DNA of 64,000 nucleotides from Coriaria nepalensis (Eukaryota > Streptophyta > Magnoliopsida > Cucurbitales > Coriariaceae). The notes beneath the pieces are model-generated. The model worked only from the letters and a program-made list of their open reading frames with translations. It made no database searches and was not told the DNA's origin. The translations under genes and the position numbers were made by a program. Each line of letters opens with the position of its first letter. Position 1 is the first letter of the stretch. Below, one piece after another: positions 1-13,275 of the stretch. The DNA lies in the NCBI GenBank assembly GCA_027186245.1, contig CP114492.1:5778501-5842500 (forward strand). The letters are read 5' to 3'.

Positions 1-1277
1 TCATATTTAGATTCCAATATTAAATGCTTTCAATAATATTTATGAAACATTTATCGGCTCTTACACCTTGCTCATTTTATTTAGTCTTTAACCCATAAAA
101 TTGGAACAATTGATATATAAGAAAAATATTACATTTTAAATAAGAAAATAATAATAATAATAAAAGATGAAATAAATTATATAGATTTAGCTAGACTCGG
201 TCTATCATAAATCAATTCATTATTATTATAAATGTCAGTTTCACATATCATATTATCTATCACATTAAATTTATGTACAGTTGTAATCACTTAACTTATG
301 ATAAGTTAAGTTTACCTCATAATTTTTTAATTATGCATAGCTAGAGATTTCATCATATTTAGTCCTTAGTACTAGTTCCCATGTTTATGTTTCTGTTTCC
401 TGCTCCCAATTTCTTTGTAAAGAAAGTGATTAGGGGTGTGTAGAAAATCAATAAGCCGATTCATATGGCTGAAAATAGAATCGATCATCCAAAATCCATG
501 AGATTAATATGCATTGAGTTGGTTACAGATTTAGTCTAAACCCAATTGAAAAATTTGACCGTAAAATAAATTTAAAAAATATTGGCCAAATAAAATCAAT
601 AAAAAATATACACATTCTTATATATCCTTACAAAATTACATGATTATTTCCATAATAATACTTAATTCTAGCTTGCCTCCCTTGGATCAAATTGGAAGCT
701 TGGTTGCTAAACATAACTAATTGTGATTGAAGATACTTAAATTATTTCTGTAATTATAAGATTTTATTTTTAAATATAATTATTACATTTTTAAAGATGA
801 AATATCATCTTTTAAAACTCGATATAAAATATGTAAAAGCATATCATATTAAGTAATAAAAGTTTAATGAAAAAATTTAATTGAATATATTTTTATATAT
901 ATTTTTATCATTTAAAATTTAATTTAATTTAATTAAAAATATATTCATTCTAAATCAATTTAGATATGAAAAAAAATATTAGTATAATAAGCATAACATC
1001 TTTTCATCTTTTTTTTTTCTTAATATATTTTTACAAAAAAATTGATGACTCTTAAATTTATTCCTAATTCAATCTAAAAATTTAACCATATTTCTGAGAC
1101 ATTTAGATCGATACGGATGGGGATTGTAAAACGCCCAAATCCCACCATCCCAATAAATATCCCTAGAAGGGATATACAGAAAGTTGCTGCCGGAAAATAT
1201 ATGTAAATTCCAAAATTTCAGTGAGTGTCAGAGAGAGACGATCAGAATCATCGTCGTCGTCGTTAAAGGCAAACATA
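1..1277. other. AT-rich intergenic DNA and 5' flank of the SUMO protease gene
   Basis: I see no recognisable gene or transposon here, only AT-rich DNA with short homopolymer and ATA runs. The last ~150 bases are more balanced and must hold the promoter and 5' UTR of the downstream gene. No TATA box stands out. Confidence 0.6.
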
Positions 1278-4200
1278 ATGTCGATGTTTCAAGGTAGCCG
1301 GAGAGAACACCGGAGGCCGCTTGATCTTGACTGGAACAAGCTGTTGCCCAGTCAAGACGACGACGAGCCTCCACCTACTCTTGTTGTCAAGTCAAATCTC
1401 ACCACGACTCGGCCATTTTCGTCGTCTGTAATGGATTCCGATCATCGGCGGTCATTGGTAGAGCAATACAGAAGGTGTAAGGATTTTGAGTTGGAGGAGC
1501 AAATTCAGAAACGGAAGGCGACGATTGAAGAGATGGCTTTCAGACTGCCTGATAAGGGGGAAAAGCTTTACTTCGGTCTTAAGCTACTTGAGGAAGAAAA
1601 GGAACGGCGGCAACTCAGACGGATTGAAATGGTTTCTCTTTTACCTTTTTTTTTTTCTTTTTCCTTTTTCATTCTTGATGTCATTTATGATTATTTTAAT
1701 CTGGAATAAACACTTTGTTCTCATTGTTCAGAGAGTACTCCCCGTTTGGTTGCTTAAAAAATCGAGGAAACTGCAGGAAATAAATAGTTAGGTTAAACTT
1801 CTGTTTTCGCCCCTGCTGAGCACGTTGCCTTTGTTTCCCTGCTTTAAGAATGTCTAGGGTTTCCCTTTCTAAGGTTTCTCTTCCATACATGTAGTATGTG
1901 GAGGTGACCACGAGGCATGCTAATCTGTAGTTTGGTCAATGTATGGTTGTACGCTAACTTTAAGTCTACTTTTGGAAGAGATGATTGTTGGCCCCAAGAG
2001 TTTCTTATTGAAGAATTAAATCATGGTTGTTAAAAGGATTCTTCTTCATTCACACTCTCAACCGTGTTGCCGAGACATTTCTCCTTCCTGTATCTTTAAT
2101 ATTTCACTGATCTTAATCTTCATATTCTTTGTCGCCTTGTTATTAACTTTGATCTTGTAGCCTTTTCTCTTATTTCATCGCTCTCTTGCAAAATGTCAGA
2201 TTCTTATATCATGGGTGAAAGGAATAGTGAGGAAAACTATATCTTTGTTAAGAAAGAAAATAGACATAGAAAGGACATTGGCTATGCAATTTGAGTTGTT
2301 TTGGAAATATAGTTTAAACTATATTGAATATCGGGGATGCCAATATGTAGCTGCATCAGCTACATAGTTCTTATACTGGTGGATGACTTAGGAAATAAGT
2401 TCTGATTATTCAGTTTGGTTGGTAGCTGATGATTGTTATCAATGTGTTAACTTCTATTGAGATTTCTTGTGTTTTTCACTAAACAGCAAGCTGAGGGATA
2501 TGACAAGCCCACAAACTCCAGTACTGATGGTGAGGATCTTCGGTTATTTGATATCTATGTTGGTTATTGTATTAGATGCTAAATTAGTATCAAATGATGA
2601 ATATATGAAATCAATCCGTTGTTACACACCTCTAATTCTCAATTAAGTAATTTATTGTGTTAGTCATGGTAATCAAATGGACTAGAGCATAAATTACTTG
2701 ATTGTGGGCTGGTGTAAATGGACCCATCTGGTTTGGTATCGCTTTAGATGTGGAGGTAAATATAGAAAATATATATAAAAAAAAATGAATGTTCTGTCTT
2801 GTCATACTTTTGAATGAGATACTCCCACCCCCCAGTCAAATAAACAATTTTCTTAAGAGATAAACACTCCCACGCAATTACATTTTATTTACCCTGGAAT
2901 AGATGTGGTTCTCCATAATTCATGGTATGAGTTCACCAGTTCACCCTGTATAAGAATATGAATCTTGTTTTCTAGGTGCCTTGAGGAATGACAATAAGCA
3001 AGAGACCATTCAATCTCAAAGTGTCCCAAAATCCTCATTTGCTTCTTATTTATCTCGGAAGATAGATGAAAAGGTATGGTGCTGCATTGAGCATTTCTGT
3101 TTACCTTATTAGGTGAATTTTTAGCTGGTTTCCATAATTGCTGTAATTTATTCTTTAATCATTAAGCAGACAGGTGGTAGTACTGTGAGGGCAATTGATA
3201 AGGAACCATCAATTTTGGGGCGTTCTGGCCACCAAGAGACAAAATATAATGGGAAGTTATCACCAAAGAGAAGGCATATGGGCAGCTCATCATCTAGACA
3301 GCAATCCTTCAAATCCTCTTGGGGCCTTTGTCATCATGAAGAAAAAAATGCTTCTCTAAAAGGTCATCACAAGGGCAGAGCTTCCACAAATTCTCTTTAC
3401 CATCTCAAAGGGGCCTTGTCCAGGTGCTTTGCCTTAAGTACTTTCCCTTTATGTCATCCTTCAATTTTTCCCCATGGTTTAAGTTTTAATTTAATTGTCT
3501 TTATTGACATTTTGAAGTCTAGGCTATGATTGCCCCATTTAGGAACTGTCAAGTGATATTGTGTTGAGTTGTATTTTCATGGTAATTTAAAAATATGATG
3601 TATATATATTCTCCCCCCCCCCCCCCCCCCCCTGATATTTTGGATTGACAAAATGTTAGATTACATTTCCTGGTGTAAGATAAAGGTCCTTTTTTGTATT
3701 TACACTAGTCAGCAGTTGCTCTGGATAAGCACAATCAAAATGAGCAAGGCAAATTGGAATGTTCATAGTACTGCCTTAGAAACTTATATTGATTGGAAAA
3801 TTAATATGCTAATATACCCTTTCCATGCATAATGTTCAGTGTATAACCTGTCAGAGTCTATCATCTCATACTAAATGATTGAAAGCCACTTTTTAAGATG
3901 CAATTCATTATTCAGGAGTTTATTATAATTTTAGTTTTTCTCATTCACTGGTTATTTTCTTTTCCAAAGTTCTATGTAGATGTTATCCTCTTATTATTTT
4001 GTTGTTCATTATTTTGTGAGGTTATTAGATTGCTGAGGCTTGTGTATATGCTTCTTTAGTTGATCTGTTCCGAGGGGCAGATGAGTAGAATGGGACTAAT
4101 GGATCTTTTGATGTAAATAACAAGGCCCTCTACCAGATTGATTAATCTAATATGTTTAGTTGTCTATATGTTTTCAATTTAGAAGGCCTGTATTTAGATT

Positions 4201-7200
4201 TTGAGGACTGAGATTTTAAATGTCACTATACTAGGTTTCTGCACGTCCAAATTAACCTAACTTATATGTAATTGCACATTTGATATCTTTTTTTTCCTTC
4301 ATTCCTTTTACTGCAGGAAGGATAGTCCGCAAGTCCAACATTCTATGGATTCGAGGCCCAGGAAGGTATGGTTTCATCTTTTGTTGGTATCAATTTCTCT
4401 ATCATTAATGTTTGCGACTTTTTATAATCAACTTTGAGATTACTGGTCTTGTATATATACTTCTGGTACTTCATTGAAAAAATGTGGAAATATCAAATGT
4501 AAATAGTTAATGTTTTATCATTTGATGTAAGCCATATTGGTAAAGGTCTAGCCTTTCAGGGCTAGGGTTTATAAGCATATATACACTCAGTCACACATTA
4601 AAATCTTGATTGTCTTCTGCCCATTAGTTGCATTGGCTGAACCACACTAGTCTGTGCTCTTCTCTGTTCTACTTCTACCTTTCTATGTTATTTGGTCAGC
4701 AGTCGCCAGATATTGTCAAAGGTCCCTGTATTCTTCAGAGAAAAGGTTTGTTTATTCTGATAGATCACTATATCCTCCGGACACCCTCCCTCCCTCCTTC
4801 TCAATCGTAAGGATTTTAGGGTTTCATTGACAGTAAATTAATACTTGATATGGTAGGGGTTGTCTTTTTAAATCCATTATTGTGTTATTCAATATTATTT
4901 TGTTTGACATGTTAGTACATAAAGAAAGTAACAGCACGAGCAAATCAAATGGTGCATTTCGAGTTTTTTTATAAATTTTTGTTAGACACTTCATATTGAT
5001 TCAGCTGTCACAATTTTGGGTTCCTAGAGCTTCTACTTGTCCGAAGTTCACTCACATCTGCTTAGATGTCCATTAGAAAGAAAGACTTTGTATCAGTGTT
5101 TCCCGGTGGTAAATAATTTAGGTCTCGTGAATTGCTCCTGAAACATAGTATTTATTTCCCTTGAAGAATATGAGGAAATAGTAGCTCCATGAAGGATTAA
5201 GAAATATGGATAGGATGGGTTTACTAGTACTCTTGTTTCTTTGAAATATAAAATTTGACAATGAAATACAAAGTTCTGATGAGACTGCAGTGGTAATAGC
5301 TTATATGCTTTGTTCAGGAAATCAACAGTGCATTAGGGAAGTGGTTGAAACTCGACTTTTCATGAACTTGAATCTAGGTCCGGCACATACTCTAGTTCTG
5401 CATGCAATCATCATTTTTACAACCTTGGACCTATCAAAGAAACTATCACACCTACTAGAGCACATAGGGTACATGAACGAGAATTTCTTGCATGAGTATG
5501 ACTCATGTGCTATTCTTGTAGTCCGACAAATGAAATCATGCCATTTGGCTGAGTCAGATATACATGATATGATTACATTTGTCAGACTACGAGAATAGTA
5601 CATGAGTCATACTCATGTAAGAATTTCTCTATATGAACAGTCATAGTGGTAGAATGAAGGTTGTCTTGGGGGGAGAAACTTGTGACTTTATATGTAGTTA
5701 TAGGCTCCTGGTAAGGGATTAGAATACTGTGTTGGGTGTCCTGCAAAAACCATGTTTATGTATCCTTATTGATGCTTCCATTGTCTTGCTATGGATCAGA
5801 ATCAGTCGTGATATTACGTCTACAGGGTCCAGCTGTTGTTGATTTGGATGAGGATGAACCCCAGTGTATAGAGGAAACAGAGGACATAGATGAGTGGTAA
5901 CTTGCAATTGTTTCACCTTCAGCTGATATTTTCTTTAGTTCACAAATTAATGTATTCTATTAATGCTTTTTCAGTATAAAGGAGACTACGATCTACTACC
6001 CCTCAAGGTACATCATGTGATTTCAATGGACATTATGGATATTTTGTTATACCTTTTGTAGAAAGACTTCGTTCAAGTTTTTAACCTTGGTTACTACTTA
6101 GTAGTATAATATGTTATTGGTTAACTTTGACACAGGGATGATCCAGAATTTGTTGAAATTTGTTATGAAGACATAAAGTGCCTTGGTCCGGAGAGCTATT
6201 TGACATCAAATATTATGAACTTCTATATACGGTTAGTTCACTGAGAAAGAAACTGCTTTAGTTTGCTGCAATAATAATTGCTTTACGTCTTCTACCTTGA
6301 CTTTGTCCCAACTTCAGCAAGACATGGGAATATTAATAGAAAAATATCCATGCTACCTTTCAAATTTTGTAACTCATCTTCTACAATTATATTTGCATGC
6401 AGTGCCTTTTGGTGTTTAAGGTATTACTTTTGAGTTCCTGAGTAGTAATTTCTGGCCTGTCTTTTAGATATCTACAGCAGCATACATCTCCAACTAATAG
6501 GGCAATACATGATTATCACTTTTTCAATACCTACTTTTATCAAAAGCTCCAAAACGCTGTCTCGTACAAGGTAATAATCCCTCTGTTTCTTCCAGTGCCC
6601 CAAATTTTCCCTCAATATGTCCTTCTAACTTTTTTTCCCCTGTAATGTATAGTGTAGGGATAAGGATGAGTTTTTTGTCAAGTTCAGAAGGTGGTGGAAA
6701 GGTGTCGATATATTTCAAAAGGCATATATTCTCATTCCAATTCACCAGGAGTAAGTTGTCCCGTATTAATTTACACATATATTAATAGTAGCCTATACCT
6801 CTTATTTTTGAGTTGTGAAGATCTAATCCTCAGTTTGTCAACGCGTTTGAAATTCTATTGAAAGTCCCAACTTCCAATTGGGTCTCCAAAATGTCGAAAA
6901 TGTCTTTAATGTTTTTTGATGTCATTCCAGTTTTCATTCACAATCTTCCAATTGGCTCTATCACTTGAGCTACCTCCACTGGTTGGCAGTTTCCAAACTC
7001 TTTAAGACATAGGCCTTAATCTGCACCCCTTCATCAAGAAATGCTTGGATGATATGATGATACTAGGAAAAAATAGCAGACCAAACCAGTGTAAAGTTTA
7101 CACATTATTACCCTTGCATCACATTAAGAGTTTTGTTTTTTCAATAAAGTAGTTATGATGAGTTGTCTTAAGTTTGATGTGATTCACAGTAAAGTTGTGA

Positions 7201-8428
7201 ATCAAGCTCACCTAAGAATTACTCATGTTTATTAACTTATCTTACAGTGTGTACGTACCTGTAATATGGTTCGTAGCCTTGCTTTTTATAAGTATTATGC
7301 ACTATTTTTTCACGTTTATTCATCTGACAAGATGGGATTTCATTAATTAACAACCAAGTCATGTCTTCGAGAACCCTCTTTGTTTCACTTATGTAAATCA
7401 CACCCATGGAGGATGATTTGTATGTCGTTCTGACAGATTTATAACCAAGTATTCCATCCCCAAACCCTTTTTTCTTTCTTTTATTTGGATAACTTGTTAG
7501 AGGAATTATGATTCTTTTACTGTTCTGACGGATTTAGTGTTCATTGGAGCTTGGTGATTATTTGTATTCCGGACAAGGAAGACGAATCAGGACCCATTAT
7601 ACTTCATTTAGATTCGTTGGCATTTCACTCCAGCAGATCTATTTTTAGTGAGATTAAAAGGTGAGATGCATTATGCTCCTTTTCACCTAATCAAAAAATG
7701 AGTGCAATATAATTATTATATCGTGGTACCATATTTAAAATTTCTGAACTAATTAATTTGTACAAGGTATATTCTCGAACTCATATATAACGTAAAAAAT
7801 GTTTACCTTTTAGCTTTTTGATAGAAGAATGGCGCTATTTGGATAAAGGAGTGAAGTGTTCAGATCTTCCAATTGCTAATAGAATATGGAAAAATTTTCC
7901 TCGCAGAATAGAAGATAGTGTTATTGCGGTACTCTGTTTATTTTTCTTCATTTGCCATTTCTCTTAAGCTTTGTACCTTGTATCGGGAAGAGGGGAAAGT
8001 CTCCCAAATAATATTTCATGCTTTTTTTTATCTGTTTTGCGCTAGTTTTTATACATTGTTCTAATATGTTCCATGTCTATTTTGTCCAGGTTCCACAACA
8101 AAAGAACGATTATGATTGTGGTCTTTTTGTACTTTACTTCATGGAACGCTTTATCGAAGAGGCTCCAGAGAGGCTGAAAAAGAAAGATTTAGCAATGGTA
8201 TCTCACTTGTTATATCATATCATAGATATGCCTTTATTTTCTGCTGATACATAATAATACCTCTAATGATTTTTTTCCTTCCACTTAATTCAATGCGACA
8301 CTTTTTGCTCGAAATTTTATATCAAGTTTGGGAAGCAGTGGTTCAAACCTGAGCAGGCATCGAGTTTGAGATTGAAGATCAAGAGATTGCTCAAAGAAGA
8401 ATTTCAAAAGTGTCCTAATGAAGAATGA
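1278..8428 (+). CDS. ULP1D: ubiquitin-like (SUMO) specific protease, ULP1C/ULP1D (OTS) type
   Basis: Cysteine protease of the C48 family that matures SUMO and removes it from proteins; plant OTS1/OTS2 are nuclear. Exons read by eye: 1278-1631, 2487-2529, 2976-3073, 3170-3423, 4317-4365, 5826-5896, 5975-6007, 6136-6231, 6468-6570, 6653-6750, 7538-7660, 7814-7928, 8090-8197, 8327-8428. All introns are GT-AG, phases join, and the total is 1647 nt (548 aa plus stop), close to Arabidopsis ULP1C/D as I recall them. The N-terminal third is basic and divergent, with an LPDKGEKL motif and an acidic DLDEDEP patch. The C-terminal protease domain holds His402 (VHWSLV), Asp425 (LHLDSL), Gln482/Gln483 and Cys489 (QQKNDYDCGLFVL). 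The start is the first ATG in the frame; a second ATG lies two codons on. The family is certain; the choice between ULP1C and ULP1D is not. Confidence 0.93.
3612..3631. repeat. poly-C tract in intron 4 of the SUMO protease gene
   Basis: About 20 consecutive C residues between AT-rich stretches in the long fourth intron. The length is likely to be unstable or misread in sequencing. Confidence 0.9.
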
Positions 8429-9359
8429 ATGATTTTTTTTCCCTCTCACCAAAAGATCGCAATGTGTGTTGGAGGAGGAAGAAGACTGCTAATTCTCCGC
8501 AAAGCTGTGATTGCTTTTTTGCTCAATTAATCATACAGAAGGTAGAGTGAGATGCTTTTTTTTTTTTTTGTGAATAGGTGGAAACGACTTGAATGAGAAA
8601 AAAAGTGAACAACTGATTAAAATTTCACTTGGCGATTGAGAAGGCCGTGAAGTGGATTATTTTTATGTAGGGTTGGGGGCCTTATATAGGAAATGGCCCA
8701 CATTGTTGATGATTAATGCATATAATGGATCTTTGATTTTTATTTTTTTGTGCAAAGAAATTTGGCCATTTCACTGTTGTAAAGGAATTACCGTAAGCTC
8801 AAAACCAATCGAACTTTCAATTAATATGTTTGTAATTCACGGAAATGTGCATGGCGCACAAAGAAATTTGGCCATTTCACTGTTGTATAGGAATTACTGT
8901 AAGCTCAAAGCCAATCGAACTTTCAATTAATATGTTTGTAATTCACGGAAATGTGCATGGCGGATAGGGTCGGATAGGGGATAATTACTCAGTTTTTGTG
9001 GGTATCTAATATGTTGGATATAATTATGTACTTTTGAAAAAAAATTGAATTTGCAACTATTGGATTCCCGAAACAAGTTTGCAATGATTTCTGAAATGTT
9101 GGAGTATTTTTATGAGAAAAGCTCAGACAGTTTGAGGATGCGACTCGATTAATTAGGGATTCACGAGTGTGTTTGTAGTCTTTATATGATTGCTATAAAG
9201 AAAGGGATCTTGTATCGTCGTCCACGGGCATTGCGTTATCCGATTTCTCATCCACCTCATAGCTAAATGTAGAGATACAATCTTAACGAGGACTTAGTAA
9301 TTTATCAAAAGATTTATATGCGAGTCATAGTTCGAGGTTGCTCATTCGACATACTATTA
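8429..9359. other. 3' flank of the SUMO protease gene and intergenic DNA
   Basis: Holds the 3' UTR of the protease gene and a short tandem duplication (separate entry), then AT-rich DNA leading into the copia relic. No further coding sequence was recognised. Confidence 0.6.
8754..8955. repeat. tandem duplication, 106-bp unit, two copies
   Basis: The block starting aaagaaatttggccatttca at 8754 recurs at 8860 with few mismatches; both copies end in gaaatgtgcatggcg. It lies ~330 bp beyond the stop codon of the SUMO protease gene. It is a simple local duplication with no sign of coding use. Confidence 0.9.
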
Positions 9360-12300
9360 GAGGTTGCTCATCTCTAATAAGATGGTATTTGCTCTTTATG
9401 TGTTTTTGCCCTTATTATGACTCCTCAGTTCCTTCGAATTAGCCACTGCCCCACTATTGTCACAATACAATATTAGTGGCTTATCCATATTTGGAACAAC
9501 TTCAGATCAGTATAGAACTTCGTGAGCTAAACCGCCTCTTTCACTACTTCACTAGCCGTTATATATTCGAGTTCCATGGTAGAATCTGCAATACTAGATT
9601 GTTTGATAATTCTCCAAACTACAGCTCCTCTACCAAGTGTGAACACTGATCTAGAAGTCGATTTTTGACTATCTCTATCTGATAGAAAATCAGAATCAGT
9701 ATATGTAGTGGGGTTTAGGTCTCCACCAAAATAAACAAGCATATAATCTCTCATTCTCCAAAGATACTTGAGAATATGCTTTACCTCTATCCAATGTTCT
9801 AAACCAAGATTTAATTGATAACGACTAACTATCCATACTGCATAACAAATGTCATATCTTATACACAACATGGCATACATAAGACTGCCTATAACTGAGC
9901 CATAGGGAATCTGTCTCATCTCTTCTTCTTCTTGAGGTGTCTTTGGACATTGCTCTTTAGAAAGAACTACTCAATGTTTGGTTGGTAACTGACCTTTCTT
10001 GGAATTTTGTATTGAGAATCGAGCCATTACCTTATCTATATAAGAGGCTTAATATAGTGTCAGAAGCTTGTTCTTCCTATCCCTTAGGATTTGGATTCCT
10101 AAAGCATAGATCACCTCTCCCAAATTTTTTAGTTAAAATTGCTCGGCTAGCCATAAATCTTCATGTTTGACAATATTTTTACCTCATTCTCAATGAGTAA
10201 AATATCATCTATATAAAGAACTAAGAAGACCACCTTATTCTCTTTAATGTGTTTATAGACATATGGTTCGTCCTGTTTGTAGACATATTGCTCGGCTAAT
10301 CAACATTTTGTTTGAAGCCATACGTCTTGATAGTCTCATCAAACTTTAAGTACTAAGATCTAGAGGCTTGCTTCAATCCATAAATTGATCTAAGCAACTT
10401 GTAAACCTTTTTCTTTTGGCCTTTTTGCACAAAACCTTCTGGTTGCATCATATAACTGCTCTCTTTAAGATAGCCATTTAAAAAAGTTATTTTGACATTA
10501 ATTTGCCATATCTCGTAGTTTAAACTAGCGGTTATGGATAAAAGAATTCCTATAGACTTTAGCATTGAAACCGGAAAGAAAATCTCATCATAATTGACTC
10601 TTTCCCTTTTGCTATAACCCTTTGTTATAAGTCATATCTTGAAAGTCTCTACTTTTCCATCTATGCCTCTTTTGTCCTTGAAGATCCATTTACATCCAAT
10701 AGGCCTGACATCTTTAGGTGGATCTACAAGTTCCCAAACAAAATTGGAATACATAAATATCATTTCTTAGTTCATTGCATCTTGCCATTTATCCTTATCA
10801 GAATCATCCATTGCCTTTTTAAATGTTAATGGATCATCCTGATTTGCGTTTGACACTAAAACCTATGCCTCATGTTCATAACGAATGAGTTATCTCACAA
10901 TCCTCCAATTAGGATGAAATATTGGGAGTTCTGACTAGGATCAGTGGTCTCTTGATATTTTTGTTCATAAGACGGTGTTTGAGATGGTTTGATCTAATCA
11001 AAATTCAATTACTCTACTACTATTTTACTACGAGGTTTATAGTTTATAATATAGTCATATTCGAGAAAGGTTGCATTTGTCGATACAAATACATTTTTCT
11101 TAGTAGGACTATAAAAGTAACCTCTTCTTGTGCCAAGAGCATAGCCAACGAATATCCAAACTTCACATCGCGAGTCCAACTTTCCAATATTAGATTTCAC
11201 CATGTGTGTTGGACACTCCCATATGCGAAAATGGAATAAATTAGGTTTATTGCCATTCCACAACTCTAAAGGTATTTTTTTAAAACTTAGATGGAACTAC
11301 ATTCAAAATGTATATCACGGTTCGAAGAGCATATCCCCAGAATGTGAGTGGTAGGGATGAGTAGCTCAACATAATCATATTCAATAAGGTTATGTTTTTC
11401 TTTTATGTAACACCATTCTACTATGGTGTTCCAAACGTGTTGTGAGTTAGAATTGAATACCATGCTCCAGCAAATGATCCTTAAACTAAAAATCAAGATA
11501 TTTAACTCCTTGATCTGATCGAAGTATTTTAAGTGATTGTTCTAACTGCTTTTCAGCTTCTGCTTGGAATTCTTTGAAGTTTCCAAAAGTTTCAGATTTC
11601 CTTTGCACTAGGTATATGTATTTGTATATTAAATAATCATCAATGAAGGTGATGAAATATTCATAACCTCCTCTTGCTTGTACATTTATAGGACCGAAAA
11701 CGTCGATATGTACTAGCTGAAGTAGTTCTTTGGCTTCTTGGCCCTTTGTAGAGAAATATCTCTTAGTTATTTTTCCTTCTAGACAAGATTTGCAAACCGG
11801 AAGAGTGCCAACAGGTAGCTCTCTTCAAGAACCATCCTTTACTAACCTATTTATCCTATCAAGATTGATATGTCTTAACATAAAATGCTAAAGATACATA
11901 TCATACTTTGAGGAATTTTTTTGTTTGTCAGATTTAGGATTTTCTATTTTGAATAATTTTGAATAATTTAACAATCATTCATTTAGTTTAAGTAGATAGA
12001 GTTAGTTAGTTTATTTTGTATGAAAAATATTGAAACCATTCTTAGAAATAATAATCTCATTATTAATAAAAGAAATATCAAAATCTTGTTCCAGAGATAA
12101 AGAAATCAAATTTCTGCAAAATTCAGGAATAAAATAAATATTGTTCAAAATAATATAATTATTACTGCAAAAATAGATGGATTGTTCCTACTGCTTTAGC
12201 TGAAATGATTGCACCACTATTAACTCTTATCATCACATTCCTAATAGCAAGCTCCCTAAAAGAAATACGTATTTGTAAAGAAGAACAAACGTGATTAGTG

Positions 12301-13275
12301 ACTCCCAAATCTATTATCCAAGATGACAAATCATCTTCCAGTAAACATGCTTCTAAAATAAGTAAATCATATTTACCTTTCTTTTTCTCCTTTAGCTCGG
12401 AGAGATACTTGTTACAGTTTCTCTTCCAATGGCCATCAACTCCACAGTGGAAACACTTTTACTTGAGTTCCTTTTTCTTGAAGTTATTGTTCTTCTTGTT
12501 CTCCTTGGTGTTCTTCCCCTTATTGTCCTTTCCATTAGTGTTCTTTCCCTTCTTGTCCTTACCATCGGTGTTCTTCCTCTTTTTGTTCTTGGCATAAGAA
12601 GAAAATAGCTTTTATTCAACAATATTTGCTTCATCTTCTTTGACTCTAGCCTTATTATGGGTCTCAAAAGTTTACAATTCATTTAACAACTGAGTCATAT
12701 TGTATTGCATCTTATTCATAACATAGTTGGTAATGAATGTAGTAAAAGCCGGTGAAAGTGACTCAAGTATGATGCTAACTTAAGTGCGCTCATCAATAGT
12801 AGTCTCATATATTTCAACCTCATGCATCATGTAAATCATGTTCAATACATAATCTTTGATAGAAACTCATTTCTTCATCTTGGCGTTGTGTAAATTCTAG
12901 TAGCCTTATGACAACTCTAGTTAGATTGCTACCCAAACAAGACATGAAAAGACTCCAATATCTCATATTCATTCTCCACATTTTCATGTTTTTTCCTAAA
13001 ACATCACTCATGCTTATCAACATATAGTATTTGGCCTTGTTGTTGAATTAGATCCAATGGTCATACTTTTTTCGTACTAATGGGTAGCATTAGCAATGGG
13101 CTCTTCAGGACATTCCTCAATCAAGATAAATTTATGATTCTCACGGATTAATACCATATTTAAGTTTGATTTTCCTCTCATAAAATTGTCACGAGTTAAT
13201 TTATATTTGTTGCGTAAAGCGGTAATGAGGTTATTGATTAAAGATATCACGATTGTTGAAATTAAATAAAACATA
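9360..13275 (-). mobile_element. decayed Ty1/copia retrotransposon, gag-pol internal region
   Basis: Reading the minus strand from 13275 down gives copia domains in the usual order, broken by many stops and frameshifts. A gag segment lies at ~13030-12480. A zinc knuckle CFHCGVDGHWKRNC lies near 12465-12420. Protease-like SWIIDLGVTNHVCS follows, then integrase-like text with VHIDVFGP and FITFIDDY near 11760-11640. Reverse-transcriptase pieces near 10560-10355 read NVKITFLNGYLKESSYMMQP and YGLKQASRS. RNase H at ~9920-9380 reads GSLMYAMLC and DSDFLSDRDSQKSTS. No clear LTR pair or tRNA primer site was found, so the ends are approximate. It cannot encode a working polyprotein as read. Confidence 0.9.

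Noticed and set aside
5290..5603. 102-codon plus-strand and 93-codon minus-strand frames within intron 5 of the SUMO protease gene
   Set aside because: They lie in a clean GT-AG intron and resemble no known protein; chance frames.
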